Below, one piece after another: positions 24,061 to 35,518 of a DNA stretch of 64,000 nucleotides. A program made the translations under genes and the position numbers. The notes under the pieces were generated by a model. It was not told the DNA's origin. It was given only the letters and a program-made list of their open reading frames with translations, and did no database searches. The stretch lies in NCBI GenBank assembly GCA_010015655.1, contig ML976685.1:683942-747941 (forward strand), read 5' to 3'. Source of the DNA: Bimuria novae-zelandiae CBS 107.79. Its lineage: Eukaryota; Ascomycota; Dothideomycetes; Pleosporales; Didymosphaeriaceae. Numbering within the stretch: the first letter of the stretch is position 1; every line of letters begins with the position of its first letter.

Positions 24061-26377
24061 TAGGGATGGGCCGTACAATACGGAATACCGTATTTTTCGT
24101 ACCATACGATACCGATACGCGTATCGTAGGATTAGATCTATATGCCAAGGCGGGTAAATGCTGCCAAAAATAACTTTAGGGGCTAACTTTGTTTAGAGCT
24201 TACATCTAGATTACTTATCTTATCCTCTAAGTATTATCTTAGTACTTTATTATTATTAATTAGTAATATTTATTAAATGCCGCGTACTGCGTTCGAAAGC
24301 GAGGACGTCGAGGTTACCTTTAAGGGCCTCCGGGCCATTATAACATATCGATTTTGCTCTAAACAATGGTATAATAAAAGCCTCGTACGTCTCCGCGAGC
24401 ACATGGCTAAATGCCCAAAGCTTTCGCGGGAGAAATATAAGCTATATAAGGTTAATAGCAACCCTTAGATACTATTTAAGCATTAATTACGGCTGCTAAT
24501 AAAAACGCTGCGTATAAGTAAAATAGATTTTAAGAAGGTAGATCTGCTACTTGCGGAGGCTATATATAGCTCTAAAGTACCCTTTAGCTTTGTAAGCTCT
24601 TGTAGCTTGCCTTAGGTAGAGAAACTTACTAAGATGCTATAGGTTAAAAATCCTGTATTCTATTAATTTCTAAACTTCTTGCGCCCGCCCTACACTCCGC
24701 TAGGCTATAAGGCAATTGCCACAACGTTGCTAGACTCTATTTATAGCTAAATAAAGCGTAATATAAAAGCCGTGCTCGAGAAGGCTAGGCGGCAAATAAC
24801 GCTAGTTAGTAATAGCTAGACAAATATACGCGGCGAGGTAGCCGTTAATTACTTAGTAGTAACCTAAAAATATAAGATCTTTTTAAAGACTTTATACACG
24901 TTAGCGGAGCGTTATAACGCTAAGAACCTAGCTAAAGGAATTCTTAAGGTAGCTAAGGACGTTAGCAAGCTTAGTATTACTACTATTTACCTTAATAATG
25001 CCTCTAATATAAAGGTGGCGCAGGGTTTACTTACTAGAGCTATGCCTAACTATCTAATATTAGGGTGCGCCTTTTATATTATTAACCTCTACGTTACTAA
25101 CTTCTTTAAAATAGATAACTTTAAGGTAATTTTTAACGCTGTAAAGAACGTCAGTAAGTTCTTTAAATAGTCTAGTTTACTTATAGGCATGCTAGACGAG
25201 GCTGCCAGGCCTTAGGTGCGGCGGAAAGCGCTATAGCTGCCGGGAAACACTTGCTAGCAAGGCAAGTTTAATACTATTAATTTAGTGCTAGAGAATTACG
25301 ACTAGATACTTTCGGTGGTGCAGAATCTAATAGTGACCTTTATTATAACCTAGCAGACGCAGAAACGGCGATTCTATAAAGTTATAGTAATTATAAGCAA
25401 CGTACGTTAGTAGGAGAAGTTGTAAAAGCTACGGAGCTTTTTAGTGCCCTTTACAAAAGTAGCCCTAGCGCTCGAGAGTACTTGGCCAAAATTCTCACGG
25501 CTATATGCCAGCTTTATCTACTTGCTCACCTCTGTCACTCTCCACACAACTTTGCCGCGAGAAGACGTCCAAAATACGCTTCGAAACCGATTCCAGCAGG
25601 TCCACCATCCTCTCGGCACGATTTCGTATATATGCGACCCTCTTGCGCGGCGAGAATTGCCTGTGGCGGTCACTCACAAGATGCAGATGGAAGTGGGCGA
25701 ATACATCGCCCAGCAGTACCCGCCGACGCAGGGCAACGCCAGGCATGCCGCAGCGCTCTATAAAGAGCTTATGGATGTGCTCTATCGTTAAGGCGCCTTC
25801 GAGAAGTGCGGTACTAATTTATCCTGGCAAAGCTTCGAGGATTACACTAATCCGGCGGAGTGGTGGCGCATACAAAGCTACACTAACGAGCTTAAAGAAC
25901 TTGCTATCTACGCTCTTAGCATTAACCCTATAACTAGAGTAGCTAAACGTAACTAGAGCGAGCACGGATTTCTTTATAATAAAGTTTAGAATTATCTTGT
26001 TAATAAACGGGTTAAAAAGCTAGTGTTTTACTTTTATAATCTATAGATCTGTAACTCTATTTTAGCTAAGGGTGCTTAGTACTTTAACGCCTCCGAGGTG
26101 CCCAAACAAATTAACGTCGATAACTATAAAGATAAGCAGCTTTTGCTCGATTACCTAGCTAAACAAGTACAAGAAGAGTACTCTAGGGATCTTAAAGATA
26201 CCTAGTATCTATAGCTTTAATTATATCTAATTCTGCACGTGATCATAGGGCCGAGAAAGGCACCAATTGGCTCAATTCACTTTGCCAAGAATGTACGATA
26301 ATACCGTAAATACGGTATTATACAAGATACCGTATATACAGGGATACACTGAAAAATACGGTATCGGCACATCCCTA
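24061..26377 (+). mobile_element. hAT transposon with 8-bp target duplication
   Basis: The element is 2317 bp, with short inverted ends TAGGGATG.GCCG and, reversed, TAGGGATGTGCCG. It is flanked by the perfect 8-bp duplication CCATCACA (24053-24060 and 26378-26385), the hallmark of hAT elements. Subterminal regions on both sides contain repeated ATACGGTAT-like palindromes. Inside, 24277 onwards encodes a BED-finger-like start (FCSKQWYNKSLVRLREHMAKC). Near 25860-26050 the C-terminal hAT dimerisation domain is readable (WWRIQSYTNELKELAIYALS, then FLYNKV and LVNKRVKKLVFYFYNL). Heavy RIP has filled it with stops. Confidence 0.9.
24277..26070 (+). pseudogene. hAT transposase remnant
   Basis: This is a collinear but stop-riddled hAT transposase. 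A BED-type zinc-finger-like N-terminus is open for 62 codons from 24277. A middle segment at 25444-25791 stays open for 115 codons, and the dimerisation domain ends near 26070. Most breaks are TAG or TAA at expected Trp or Gln positions. It is not functional. Confidence 0.75.
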
Positions 26378-26385
26378 CCATCACA
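26378..26385. repeat. right 8-bp target-site duplication of hAT element
   Basis: CCATCACA is identical to 24053-24060. The interrupted mariner frame resumes here. Confidence 0.9.
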
Positions 26386-27462
26386 ACGATGTTTTTAGCT
26401 ATTACGGCGTGAAACGCCGCCAGGACTGGGAGATACTTGCTAAGGACAATATAAAGGCTAATAGGACCTATTATAATAGTATATTAATGGCGGAGAAGCG
26501 TAGCAGACCCTTAAAGCTATCTCTAGAGGACTTAGAGCGTGCTAATAAGTATTTATAAGACCTAGGATAGGACGCCCGCGTCCTTACATAGGAGTAGCTA
26601 GCATATAAATTAGATCTTGGCGTTAGCGGCAAGACCCTTAAGGAGTATCTCTATACTATAGATTACTTAAAATACGTTACTTATAATAAAGGCTAGATCT
26701 CTTAGCGCGTTACAAAGCTCCGCGTTAAGTACTCTACTATTATACTTAAAAAGTATCTTAATAAGAAGGACTAGCGCCGCGTACGCTTCTCTAACAAGGT
26801 ACACTAGAGTATAGGGCCTAAGGGCAAGATAAAGATTGTTAGAAAACCTAGAAAGCGCTACTATCGCGATTATATATAATATATATTAAATCGCGATAAT
26901 AAAAAGACTCTAGAGCGCCAGCACTTATAGGCCGCTATAGGCTTTAATTTTAAAAGCGACTTATACTTTTACGACGTCCTAGGTAATAAAAATAGTAAGA
27001 TAAGCCTTAAGATATACCGCAACGCGATTCTTAAGCGTATTATTAAGCTATAGATTTTACGCGGCGACGACTTCGTGCTAGAGGAAGATAATAACTCTAG
27101 CTATAGGGCAGGTAAATCTTCTAATAATATTATTTATAATTAGAAGAAAACCTATAGCTTAAAGTCCTACTTTAACTATATATACTTACCTAACTTAGTA
27201 CCTATAGAAAATTGCTAGTAGCCTCTAAAGTAGTATTTTAAAAGGTTCCCCTATTAAGACGTCTTTAAAACAAGAGACCTCGTAATTAAAGGCTAGTAAT
27301 TAATTAGCTAAAAGTTTATAAATAAGCGCGTTAATAGCATGCCGTAAAGGCTGCGAGACTACTATAACTCCGGCGGAGAAATCACAGGTTATTAAGCTCA
27401 ACACCAAACAAAAGTCATGTATATACAGATCTACATATAAAGCAAGCCTCACGGTGCGATTT

Positions 27463-28397
27463 NNNNNNNNNNNNNNNNNNNNNNNNNNNNNNNNNNNNNN
27501 NNNNNNNNNNNNNNNNNNNNNNNNNNNNNNNNNNNNNNNNNNNNNNNNNNNNNNNNNNNNNNNNNNNNNNNNNNNNNNNNNNNNNNNNNNNNNNNNNNNN
27601 NNNNNNNNNNNNNNNNNNNNNNNNNNNNNNNNNNNNNNNNNNNNNNNNNNNNNNNNNNNNNNNNNNNNNNNNNNNNNNNNNNNNNNNNNNNNNNNNNNNN
27701 NNNNNNNNNNNNNNNNNNNNNNNNNNNNNNNNNNNNNNNNNNNNNNNNNNNNNNNNNNNNNNNNNNNNNNNNNNNNNNNNNNNNNNNNNNNNNNNNNNNN
27801 NNNNNNNNNNNNNNNNNNNNNNNNNNNNNNNNNNNNNNNNNNNNNNNNNNNNNNNNNNNNNNNNNNNNNNNNNNNNNNNNNNNNNNNNNNNNNNNNNNNN
27901 NNNNNNNNNNNNNNNNNNNNNNNNNNNNNNNNNNNNNNNNNNNNNNNNNNNNNNNNNNNNNNNNNNNNNNNNNNNNNNNNNNNNNNNNNNNNNNNNNNNN
28001 NNNNNNNNNNNNNNNNNNNNNNNNNNNNNNNNNNNNNNNNNNNNNNNNNNNNNNNNNNNNNNNNNNNNNNNNNNNNNNNNNNNNNNNNNNNNNNNNNNNN
28101 NNNNNNNNNNNNNNNNNNNNNNNNNNNNNNNNNNNNNNNNNNNNNNNNNNNNNNNNNNNNNNNNNNNNNNNNNNNNNNNNNNNNNNNNNNNNNNNNNNNN
28201 NNNNNNNNNNNNNNNNNNNNNNNNNNNNNNNNNNNNNNNNNNNNNNNNNNNNNNNNNNNNNNNNNNNNNNNNNNNNNNNNNNNNNNNNNNNNNNNNNNNN
28301 NNNNNNNNNNNNNNNNNNNNNNNNNNNNNNNNNNNNNNNNNNNNNNNNNNNNNNNNNNNNNNNNNNNNNNNNNNNNNNNNNNNNNNNNNNNNNNNNN
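27463..28397. other. assembly gap (935 N)
   Basis: This is a run of undetermined bases. Neighbouring sequence is RIP-mutated transposon on both sides, so the gap probably hides the right end of the mariner element and the 3' end of the minus-strand pogo element. Any frame running through it is meaningless. Confidence 0.99.
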
Positions 28398-29560
28398 CTT
28401 TATTATTACTTTTTTAAAAGCTACTTTAAAGGCTAGTAGAAAGGCCTCCTTCTTAATCTACTTAGTACTATACCGTGCTAAGCTACTAATCTTATTACTA
28501 TACGCCCGCTTTAAAGGCGAAAAACAACCTACATTAAGTGGCTGCAAGCGGTGTGATAAGTGTAGAGGCATATAGAGAATAATAATCTTCTGTTCCTTAC
28601 AGTATTTATAGAATTCGTGTGAGCAGTGGCTTTTGTAGCTATCTATAATTAGTAGTTAGTGTGCACCCAAACTACGCGCCTTAGTATAGGTATTAAAGTA
28701 CCTTAGCTAGGCAAGACTAAGCTTATTTAACGTCTAGCTATTAAGACTAACTTTAATAACCTAGTCTCGGGGTAGATTATAAAACTAGAACGTAATTAGA
28801 ATCTTGCTAAGGAAGATAAAAAAGGGTAGTAGAGTCTAGCCTTTAGCGCTAACACTCTAAATATTAGTAACTTACCTATAGTTACTAGGTTAAATCTTCT
28901 TTAGGTTACTTCGCTTCTTAGAGCCTGTAAAGACTATCTAACCCTGTATTACCCCTATTATAAAGCCTGTCTTGTTAAAGTTGTACGTGTCGTTATTAGC
29001 GATACCATACTTAGCCTTAGTATTAGCAACTAGCTTAAACTAGGGCGTTATAATATATAAATCTTTGTTTAGGGCTTGCTAATAATTATATAGATAGCTC
29101 TTTTAAAGCTTAATTTCTGGCGTACGCGTCTTAAGCCAGTCTACCTAGTACTTACTAATAAACTATCTACCGCGCTTAGCAAGTAGATTATTAGCTATAT
29201 CTTAGACTATATCCCTTATTACACCTATTCCTCGCTGGTTAAGCTTAAGTATACGTTAGACTAGAGCCTCCTCCTCTAGCTTAGTTAGCTTCTTTAAGTT
29301 AGGCTTGCAATCGTGTTAAGAAAGGGCTTCTTAGCGTTATTATTATACTATTATTTAAGACACGCTAAAGGCTATAATAATACGTCTTTTACTTTTATCG
29401 CGATCTTTAATTATAGCTTAAATAGTAAACTATAGTGCGCTTTTAGTATAAGGTTATTACGCGTTATATTATGATGGCATTGTGGTATAAGCTAGAGGTG
29501 GGCTGCATTTAGCAAAGTTAGCCCGCTCGGTGGGGTTGGCCCGCTCGGTGGTAAACCACG
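28398..29560 (-). mobile_element. pogo/Fot1-type transposon fragment, RIP-mutated
   Basis: Read on the minus strand, a broken frame shows the DDE_1 transposase of fungal Fot1/Pot2 elements: KLTKLEEEALV with RILKLNQRG (helix-turn-helix), NFNKTGFIIGVI (first catalytic block), LLIIDSYKSHCSHEFYKYCK (second) and LSHHLQPLNVGCFSPLKRAY (third). Stops are at the usual Trp and Gln positions. A GCCCGCTCGGTGG motif, repeated twice at about 29519-29553, is probably part of its terminal inverted repeat at the 5' end. The 3' end is lost in the gap. Confidence 0.75.
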
Positions 29561-29691
29561 TTAGTAAATAACTTATATATATAAATATAGTAAAAAAATA
29601 TAGTGTTAATTACTTAACGTTGTCGCGCGTGTATTAACTTAATTAGGTCCCCTAACGCGTTACTAACAAGAACTAATAAAAGCTTAGTAAC

Positions 29692-29871
29692 TGTAAGCAG
29701 CCCAGAGATATGTCACATGACGACACTAGTCTCATGAGTCAGCTCTATCTCTATATACGAGCCTCTGATCACTCCATGTACACACAACACAACACAGAAC
29801 AACACACAGAGCAACTCAGACAATTACACACACAATATACTACCTTCACACATACCACCCACCTGCTTACA
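29692..29871. mobile_element. 180-bp solo LTR
   Basis: It begins TGTAAGCAG and ends CTGCTTACA, a 9-bp inverted end pair with the canonical TG...CA. It is flanked by the 5-bp duplication GTAAC (29687-29691 and 29872-29876). The interior has a TATATA stretch followed by a CA-rich run (ACACAACACAACACAG), as in short copia-type LTRs. It interrupts the Fot1-like gene. It shows little RIP, so it is younger than, or was unique at the time of, the surrounding decay. Confidence 0.85.
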
Positions 29872-30167
29872 GTAACTAATAGGAATTAGATCTAGTTAAG
29901 TATATAAAGGAGCTTTCGGCGCGTTACTTACCACCTATAAGGCATATAATATAAAATTTTATATCCTTAGTTACCTTACAGCCCTGCTCTAATAGCTAGG
30001 TTAAGCGCTTCCTGCACTGTCACCGCGATTAGCTTACCCTCTAATAGACCACCGGCATGGACTCTAATCGCTATAACGCTGAGTTACAATGCAAGTACCA
30101 GTTGTACTTTGAGGTTCTATAGCAGAAGATCACTCAATACGACATTGCGCCAGAGAACACATACAAT

Positions 30168-31586
30168 ATGGATGAGAAGGGCTTCGCGATTGGGGTGCTG
30201 GGTAGAACCAAACGGGTGTTCAGCAGGCGTCAATATGAGAAGAAGGAGGTCAGGCAGGCTCGTCAAGATGGCTCACGTGAGTGGGTGAGCCTGTTGGCCG
30301 CGATCTGCGCGGATGGTACTGCTCTTCCCCCTGGCATCATCTTCGCGTCAAAGAACTCCACTATCCAAAGCCGCTGGGTGGCGGATATCGAGGCGGGAAA
30401 GCACGCTATCCACGTCGCCTCATCGCCATCAGGATAGACGAACAATGATATAGGGTTGGCTTAGCTTAAGCAGGTGTTTGACCAATACACTAAGCTAAAG
30501 GCACGGCTAAGGTATTAGCTCTTAATTATAGATAGCTATAGAAGTTATCTAACCTAGGAGTTTATCGAATACTGTTACTAGAAGTGGATTATATTAGCAG
30601 TATTACCTCCTTACAGTACCTAGACTCTTTAGCTATTAGATGTAGTCTGCTTTAAGCCTCTCTCATCTAACTACTCCTGTGAACTCGACAACCACCTCCA
30701 GGTATCTCAGGGCCTTTCTCCACTGTCCAAAGGTGACTTCTTTGCCCTGTTCTGGCCTGCCTGGGTATCCACGTTCACTGAAAACCTCATATCAAAGGCC
30801 TTCACAGCCACCGGCATATCCCCAGTGAATCCCGACGTCATACTCGATAGGTTCCGCCACATAAGCCCTGACAGCTTAGAATCAGTCTCCTCTGGCTCTA
30901 CGGCTTATTCTGCAGAGGATTGGCTCAAAGCTTGCACCACACTTCAGGCAGAGGTGAAGGATTCGCGCAGTGTGGGCGCACGGAAGCTGGGTCAAACTAT
31001 CCACCATCTCTCATCTCAAGTAGAATTACTCCAAGTTGAAGTAGATGGCTTACGCAAGAAGCTCTACCAAAACAGGAAGCGCCAGAAGCAACCCAATAGG
31101 CAATTAGACCTGCAGCAGCATCAGGAGTATCACGGAGGTGCGATGATGTGGTCTCCTCGAGCCTTCCGGGAGGCGCGCGCGCGCATGGCTGTTGCAGAAC
31201 AAGAGGCACAAGAAGAGGAGCTCAAAAAGGCAGAGACGAGAGAGTTAGCTGCTGCTAGTAAACTCTACAAGGAGAAGATTGCAGAAGAGAAGCGTGAGCA
31301 GCGGGCAAGGGAGAAGGCAGCGAGAGACCAGGCCAAGGCAGAGGAGCGAGCAGCCATCGATGCGCGCAAGGAGCAAAGACGCAAGGATAAGGAGGCTCGC
31401 GACGCTGCAAAAGCTCTCAAATTATCCCAAAGAGGTAATCGTCCAACCTCAAAAGCTTCTGCTGTCAAACAGAAGCCTGCGCGTCGTGCTGTGGGTGCGC
31501 GTAGTCACCCAAAGCCTGCGACGCCTCCTCTACCACGCCCAACTATCACGACACGCAGCGGCCGCACCGCCACTAAATATCAGTAA
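30168..31586 (+). pseudogene. Fot1/pogo transposase, 3' part
   Basis: The first DDE block (MDEKGFAIG) is open to a stop at 30435. The second block region is broken by several TAG codons. The C-terminal 253 codons (30825-31586) are fully open: after FTATGISPVNPDVILDRF comes a long charged helix from about codon 110 (QEAQEEELKKAETRELAAAS and a Lys/Arg/Glu/Ala run) that should form a coiled coil, then a basic Pro-rich tail. This is the normal C-terminal layout of fungal pogo transposases. The full gene is not translatable. Confidence 0.75.
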
Positions 31587-31625
31587 CTTTGTATGGGAAA
31601 CTTTGTCGCATAGGTCTATAGATTA

Positions 31626-32807
31626 ACCTATCAAAAAATCTCACGATATTAACTATTGTGGGTGGCTCTATAGCCTTACTTTTGTGGTGGCCGTACAGGC
31701 TCGGAGCGTGCATTGGTTGACTCCGTGCATTGGGTGCACGGACACGGTAGTAGGCGAGCACGCATCTTCCGTCCGCCTCCGTGCCAAGACCTACACCGTA
31801 CCCTCTCAAACCTCTCCACCAGGATACCCTTCCTTCCACTGCCGCGATTCTCCGGGCCCTCAAGCTAGAAGACGCCCCACACCGCTGTTATCCTCCATAC
31901 CCTTCCTTCCTTCCTTCCATGCTGTATACAACCCTGTTCTGTACCTGTACCTCTTATCACAAACGCATACCAAGACAAAACGTAAAACACGCATCCATGC
32001 GAACGCCTGCTTCGAGATAGAGTAGGCAAAGCACCCGGTGGGCGGGTAGATGGTGGTAGCAGTGCTGGGGGTGGGCTAGTCGAGGTGGGAATGGGAGGGG
32101 GGGCTTGTTGCGTTTGGGTTATAGTGGAAATTTTTCGGGTTGGATAGTTAGATTGATTTTTTACAGCGAGGGTTTTCACTTAACAAATATGTCAAGGGCG
32201 CATGGCGGTGGAGAGTGCGTAGGCAAAGTTGTGGACAGTTGGGGTGATGGTGTGGGATTAAAGCGTTGGTAATAGATTACTGCATAATTACTGCATACCG
32301 CGGTGGGAGGGCTGCAGGGCGAGGGAGGCTAGGCTACTGTGCTCTACATGTGAATGAGGATTCCGAACATGGGTTCACGATAATTGCAATGACCTTTGAA
32401 TAATAACTGATAGGCCTTGTCAAGACGAGATCAGCGTGACGTGCACCTGAGGGTAAATGCACGATCCCGACATCACACTCGCACCACTACGCTGGAAACA
32501 CGCATGACGAGGTCGAAAATTTTTCTCAGATTGATATTTCTAGGTATGTGCCATAGCACACCTACATAGCTAGCTATCCTAGAAGGGGGTGGTCGCGCAA
32601 TCTGCGCAAAGTACACATGTATGCGTCTCGTCCAAAGCGGCAAGAATCGTAAACGGGTCGTGACATTGTAGAAGCGCTGAGCGCTTCGCTATAATACAAC
32701 CAGGCCATACGGATGGCGTGGGGAGAGACCCGCGTGGGTAGAGTACATTTTATGTGCATGGTGATATACCAGCAAGGAAGCTGGGAACAAAGACGATGCT
32801 TTTTGCG
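31626..32807. other. intergenic, no gene recognised
   Basis: This includes a (TTCC)4-like run near 31903-31918 and ordinary sequence in the 3' flank of the next gene. Short frames on both strands have no recognisable content. Confidence 0.45.
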
Positions 32808-34457
32808 TTACGCCCTCAGACTGCCGAGGCGCGTGGGCACGCGAGGCGTGCGCGAACGGACACCGTAGATGGAGGAGCGACGGAGCCACATCTCCGCCTG
32901 GTCAGCTGAGGAGGAGCGTCGGCGCTGGATAGCCGGCTTCTCGGAGGCCTTGTTGCTCTCCTGGGAGTCTTTGCGCGAGGATGTCGTCGAAGATTTGCGG
33001 GGGGCGTTCGACGACTTGCGTGATGTGCGCCAGTCGTCGTTGGCGGAAGACTTTCGGGACGTGCGCCAGTCGTCCTTTGGGCTCTTGGGCTCCTCATGCG
33101 AGTCTTTGCGCTTCTCGTGCCTGTGCGCGTGCGACGATCCGTCGATGTCGCATTTGCTGAACCTGCTGTCGAGAGCTTCGACTTCAGCATCGTCATCGGC
33201 AACGTCGTCCAGCGACGAGTTTCGCGACTGCCGTGGTGATTGCTCGTCAGAGTCCTCAATGGCCTCTTCGTCCTCATCGGACTCAGCATCGGATTCGGGC
33301 GGCGATGGTGGATGCACGACGATATCGTGAGGGCTCGATGGGGATTTGTCGAAGCTGTCCTCTCGCGGGCTTGCGTGTCGTGCAGACAAGCTCGACGGAC
33401 TGAGGTCTGGCGCAGGGCTCATGGCTCTGGGGTCCGCATTTCGTGAGACTTTGGCCTGAGGGATGGGAAGTGAAGTCTTGGGACGGCCTCGTGACAGCCG
33501 CTTAAGGTTCTTTTCGTACAAAGGGCTGACATGGACCCTAGGCTGTTCATTTCCATGCTCGTCCTTGGCCAAATCTGCGTCTGAGGCGTCCGATTTGAAA
33601 GCGCTATATTCTTTCAAGATTGACGGTCCAGGCGACAGGCTGCGACTTCTGGCGGCGACATCATCGCGCACTTTTGGATCTCGCAGCAGAAAGACGTTGC
33701 TCCATGACGGCCGCTGGTTGACGGACGATTGGCGTCTCTTCGAGGGCGCCGATGGAATGAGTTCTGGCTCTGCGGTCGTGAAACTGACACGTTTCTCGCG
33801 AGGGCGTGACGACTTCCTGGTAGTAGGTGAAAGGGGCTCTAACGTAGCCATGTTGATCACCGTTTGTTCGCAGTTGTTTTGCTTCTGGGGAATGTTTATC
33901 GTGAGTCTGGGCACGCTGTGTGATTTGATATGGCGGGAGGGTGATTTAAGTGCAATGCCCTTGGTAGCGTGCTGGGTGGGGATTGATGTATATTGGTGTG
34001 AAAAGCGGGGTGCTAGCGCGATCTGCATTGAGCCAGCTGATGGCGATACCTTTAGCGTAAGGGTTCCTTGGGTCTGGGCATTGGTCCGCAACGAGTCGGG
34101 CACCACGGACGATTTGCTGCATGTGTTCGGGGCTGTGCACGCTGGACGTACCACCAGCGAAGGTCTACCAATGGGTTCGTGCGCTGCATCTGAGTCACCG
34201 CCAGTATTGTTTGTTAACGGCCTTCTAAGCGGCTCGGGTTGCCTGCTCCCCGCGGGCACCGTCGGACGAGTACCATCCTTTGCAACCACAGTCGGTGCTT
34301 CCACGGGCATCGAGGTGATGTGGCGCAACCACCCAGAGGAGAGACGTAATCGAAGATGGGGAATTGGATCCGAGTGTGCCCTCCTGCGATCTAGACCCTC
34401 GAAGTGGACAACTGTCTTTGTCTCTGATGGGAACGACACCCGCAACTCTCGCTGCAT
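32808..34457 (-). CDS. Ser/Arg-rich disordered hypothetical protein
   Basis: A single open frame of 549 aa from an ATG at 34457. It is almost entirely low complexity. There are basic Ser-rich segments (RKSSRPREKRVSF near residue 215), a Ser/Pro phosphosite-rich centre, an acidic patch (ESDAESDEDEEAIEDSDEQ near 395) and a near-perfect tandem repeat DDWRTSRKSS near residue 475. The tail, EMWLRRSSIYGVRSRTPR, is the most conserved-looking block. No domain was recognised. Such composition is typical of fungal nuclear or cell-cortex phosphoproteins, but no role can be assigned. An ATG further in (MATLEPLSP, near residue 203) is an alternative start if the 5' part is non-coding. Confidence 0.68.
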   Translation of the reverse strand: MQRELRVSFPSETKTVVHFEGLDRRRAHSDPIPHLRLRLSSGWLRHITSMPVEAPTVVAKDGTRPTVPAGSRQPEPLRRPLTNNTGGDSDAAHEPIGRPSLVVRPACTAPNTCSKSSVVPDSLRTNAQTQGTLTLKVSPSAGSMQIALAPRFSHQYTSIPTQHATKGIALKSPSRHIKSHSVPRLTINIPQKQNNCEQTVINMATLEPLSPTTRKSSRPREKRVSFTTAEPELIPSAPSKRRQSSVNQRPSWSNVFLLRDPKVRDDVAARSRSLSPGPSILKEYSAFKSDASDADLAKDEHGNEQPRVHVSPLYEKNLKRLSRGRPKTSLPIPQAKVSRNADPRAMSPAPDLSPSSLSARHASPREDSFDKSPSSPHDIVVHPPSPPESDAESDEDEEAIEDSDEQSPRQSRNSSLDDVADDDAEVEALDSRFSKCDIDGSSHAHRHEKRKDSHEEPKSPKDDWRTSRKSSANDDWRTSRKSSNAPRKSSTTSSRKDSQESNKASEKPAIQRRRSSSADQAEMWLRRSSIYGVRSRTPRVPTRLGSLRA

Positions 34458-35518
34458 GACCAGCCATTTCGTACGCTAACCGATGCAACGAGTTAGCCTG
34501 GGACGGAAAGTCTTGGTATGCAGTGGAAGTGCTTGGCGCCGTCAGGTGCACGTAAGTAAAGGTGCGCGGAGCTGGGGTACTGTTGGATGGTGATGACAAA
34601 GGGACTGTAATAGCAAAGATTGACAGGAGTAACACGGGAAGGGAAAAGGGGAACAGAAAACCGCGGACAACGCATCGTAAATACGTGAAAAAGGTACAAC
34701 TGCGGCGGCGGAGAGCTGCGAGGACAACTCTCACATGCCAGTCTTAGCTGGATAATGGCGGCGTTGCTGGCACTGCCGCCTAACACCGAAACGTGATACT
34801 TGCCTACTTCGTGCACGCCTGCATTGCTTCCAAGCCGCTAGACCTGCTGCAAGCTCACCCAAGCTCGAGGGTTAGACAGGTAGCTGGGACTTTGCCATCC
34901 TTGCCCTCGGCGTGGCATTGTAAACACTCCTTATTACTCAACACCTGGTTCACCGACTTGGACCGCAGTATCGACCGCTAGAGTATTTCGTTCGTAAGCG
35001 GCCACATGGGCAAGGCGGTCTCTCCGAGACATGCAATCGATTGATCCATCGGATATACCTGGCTTCGGGAGATGCGCACTTTCTCCGCATTCACGACCCT
35101 TGCCCAACGTGTAAAACGGGCGGACATTTCATGTTTATTAGATTGTTTCACGGAGTTTGCGGGAAGGTTCAGCGTGAGCTTATCGCACGTGGACATAGGA
35201 GCCCCGGGCCCCAAGCGAAGCGCTAAGCTCATCGGAACAAGCTCCTCGATCTTCCTTGCCTGACAAACGGCAGGCATCAGCGCACATCTCGGCGACAACT
35301 GCATTATACTGAAACCCTGACTGCATCTTACCCAATATTATCAAAGCTGGTTACATGATGTTGGCTGAGAACATGGCGTGTAGCTCCTTCATATGGTTCG
35401 TTACTCAAACTGGACCTGGCCACTGACCCACTGCCCCAATTCAATTTCTGCGGTCGATCTATCTCAGTTTGATTCAACAATGAGACGTGACTTGGTTTCG
35501 AAAAAAGTTTATGTAGGA
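34458..35518. other. intergenic, no gene recognised
   Basis: About 1.06 kb between two minus-strand genes. It contains only short frames without motifs. It should hold the promoter of the Ser/Arg-rich gene and the 3' flank of the WD40 gene. Confidence 0.5.

Larger units (their letters stand above)
23985..27390 (+). pseudogene. Tc1/mariner-type transposase split by a hAT insertion
   Basis: Removing the hAT element and one copy of its target duplication joins about 23985-24052 to 26378-27390. The result is one frame reading KSRIKSACEFIDFRRIPYHH and then NDVFSYYGVKRRQDWEILA, the N-terminal helix-turn-helix of a fungal Tc1/mariner transposase. Downstream are VRFSNKVHWSIGPKG, LEEDNNSSYR and YLPNLVPIENCW, the three catalytic blocks of DDE_3 enzymes. 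The Asp expected in the first block is now Asn, as G-to-A RIP would produce. Many TAG/TAA stops remain. The element's own terminal repeats were not found; the right end may lie in or near the assembly gap. Confidence 0.72.
29575..31625 (+). mobile_element. pogo/Fot1-type transposon, mosaic RIP, with solo LTR insertion
   Basis: A plus-strand Fot1-like element of which only the coding part is recognisable. From about 29880 it reads YIKELSARYLPPIRH, TTGMDSNRYNAELQCKYQLY, NMDEKGFAIGVLGRTKRVF, LLIIDSYRSYLT and ISKAFTATGISPVNPDVI. Upstream coding sequence near 29600-29690 is separated by a solo LTR at 29692-29871. Segments at 30060-30437 and 30660-31586 are nearly unmutated, while 30438-30660 is saturated with TAG. 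The terminal repeats were not located, so the borders are approximate. Confidence 0.72.

Noticed and set aside
27454..28575. 373-codon frame
   Set aside because: It runs through the N gap. Only the last ~60 codons are real bases, and they lie antisense to the pogo fragment.
33463..34479. 338-codon plus-strand frame
   Set aside because: It is the complement of the Ser/Arg-rich minus-strand gene; its open state follows from that gene's codon usage.
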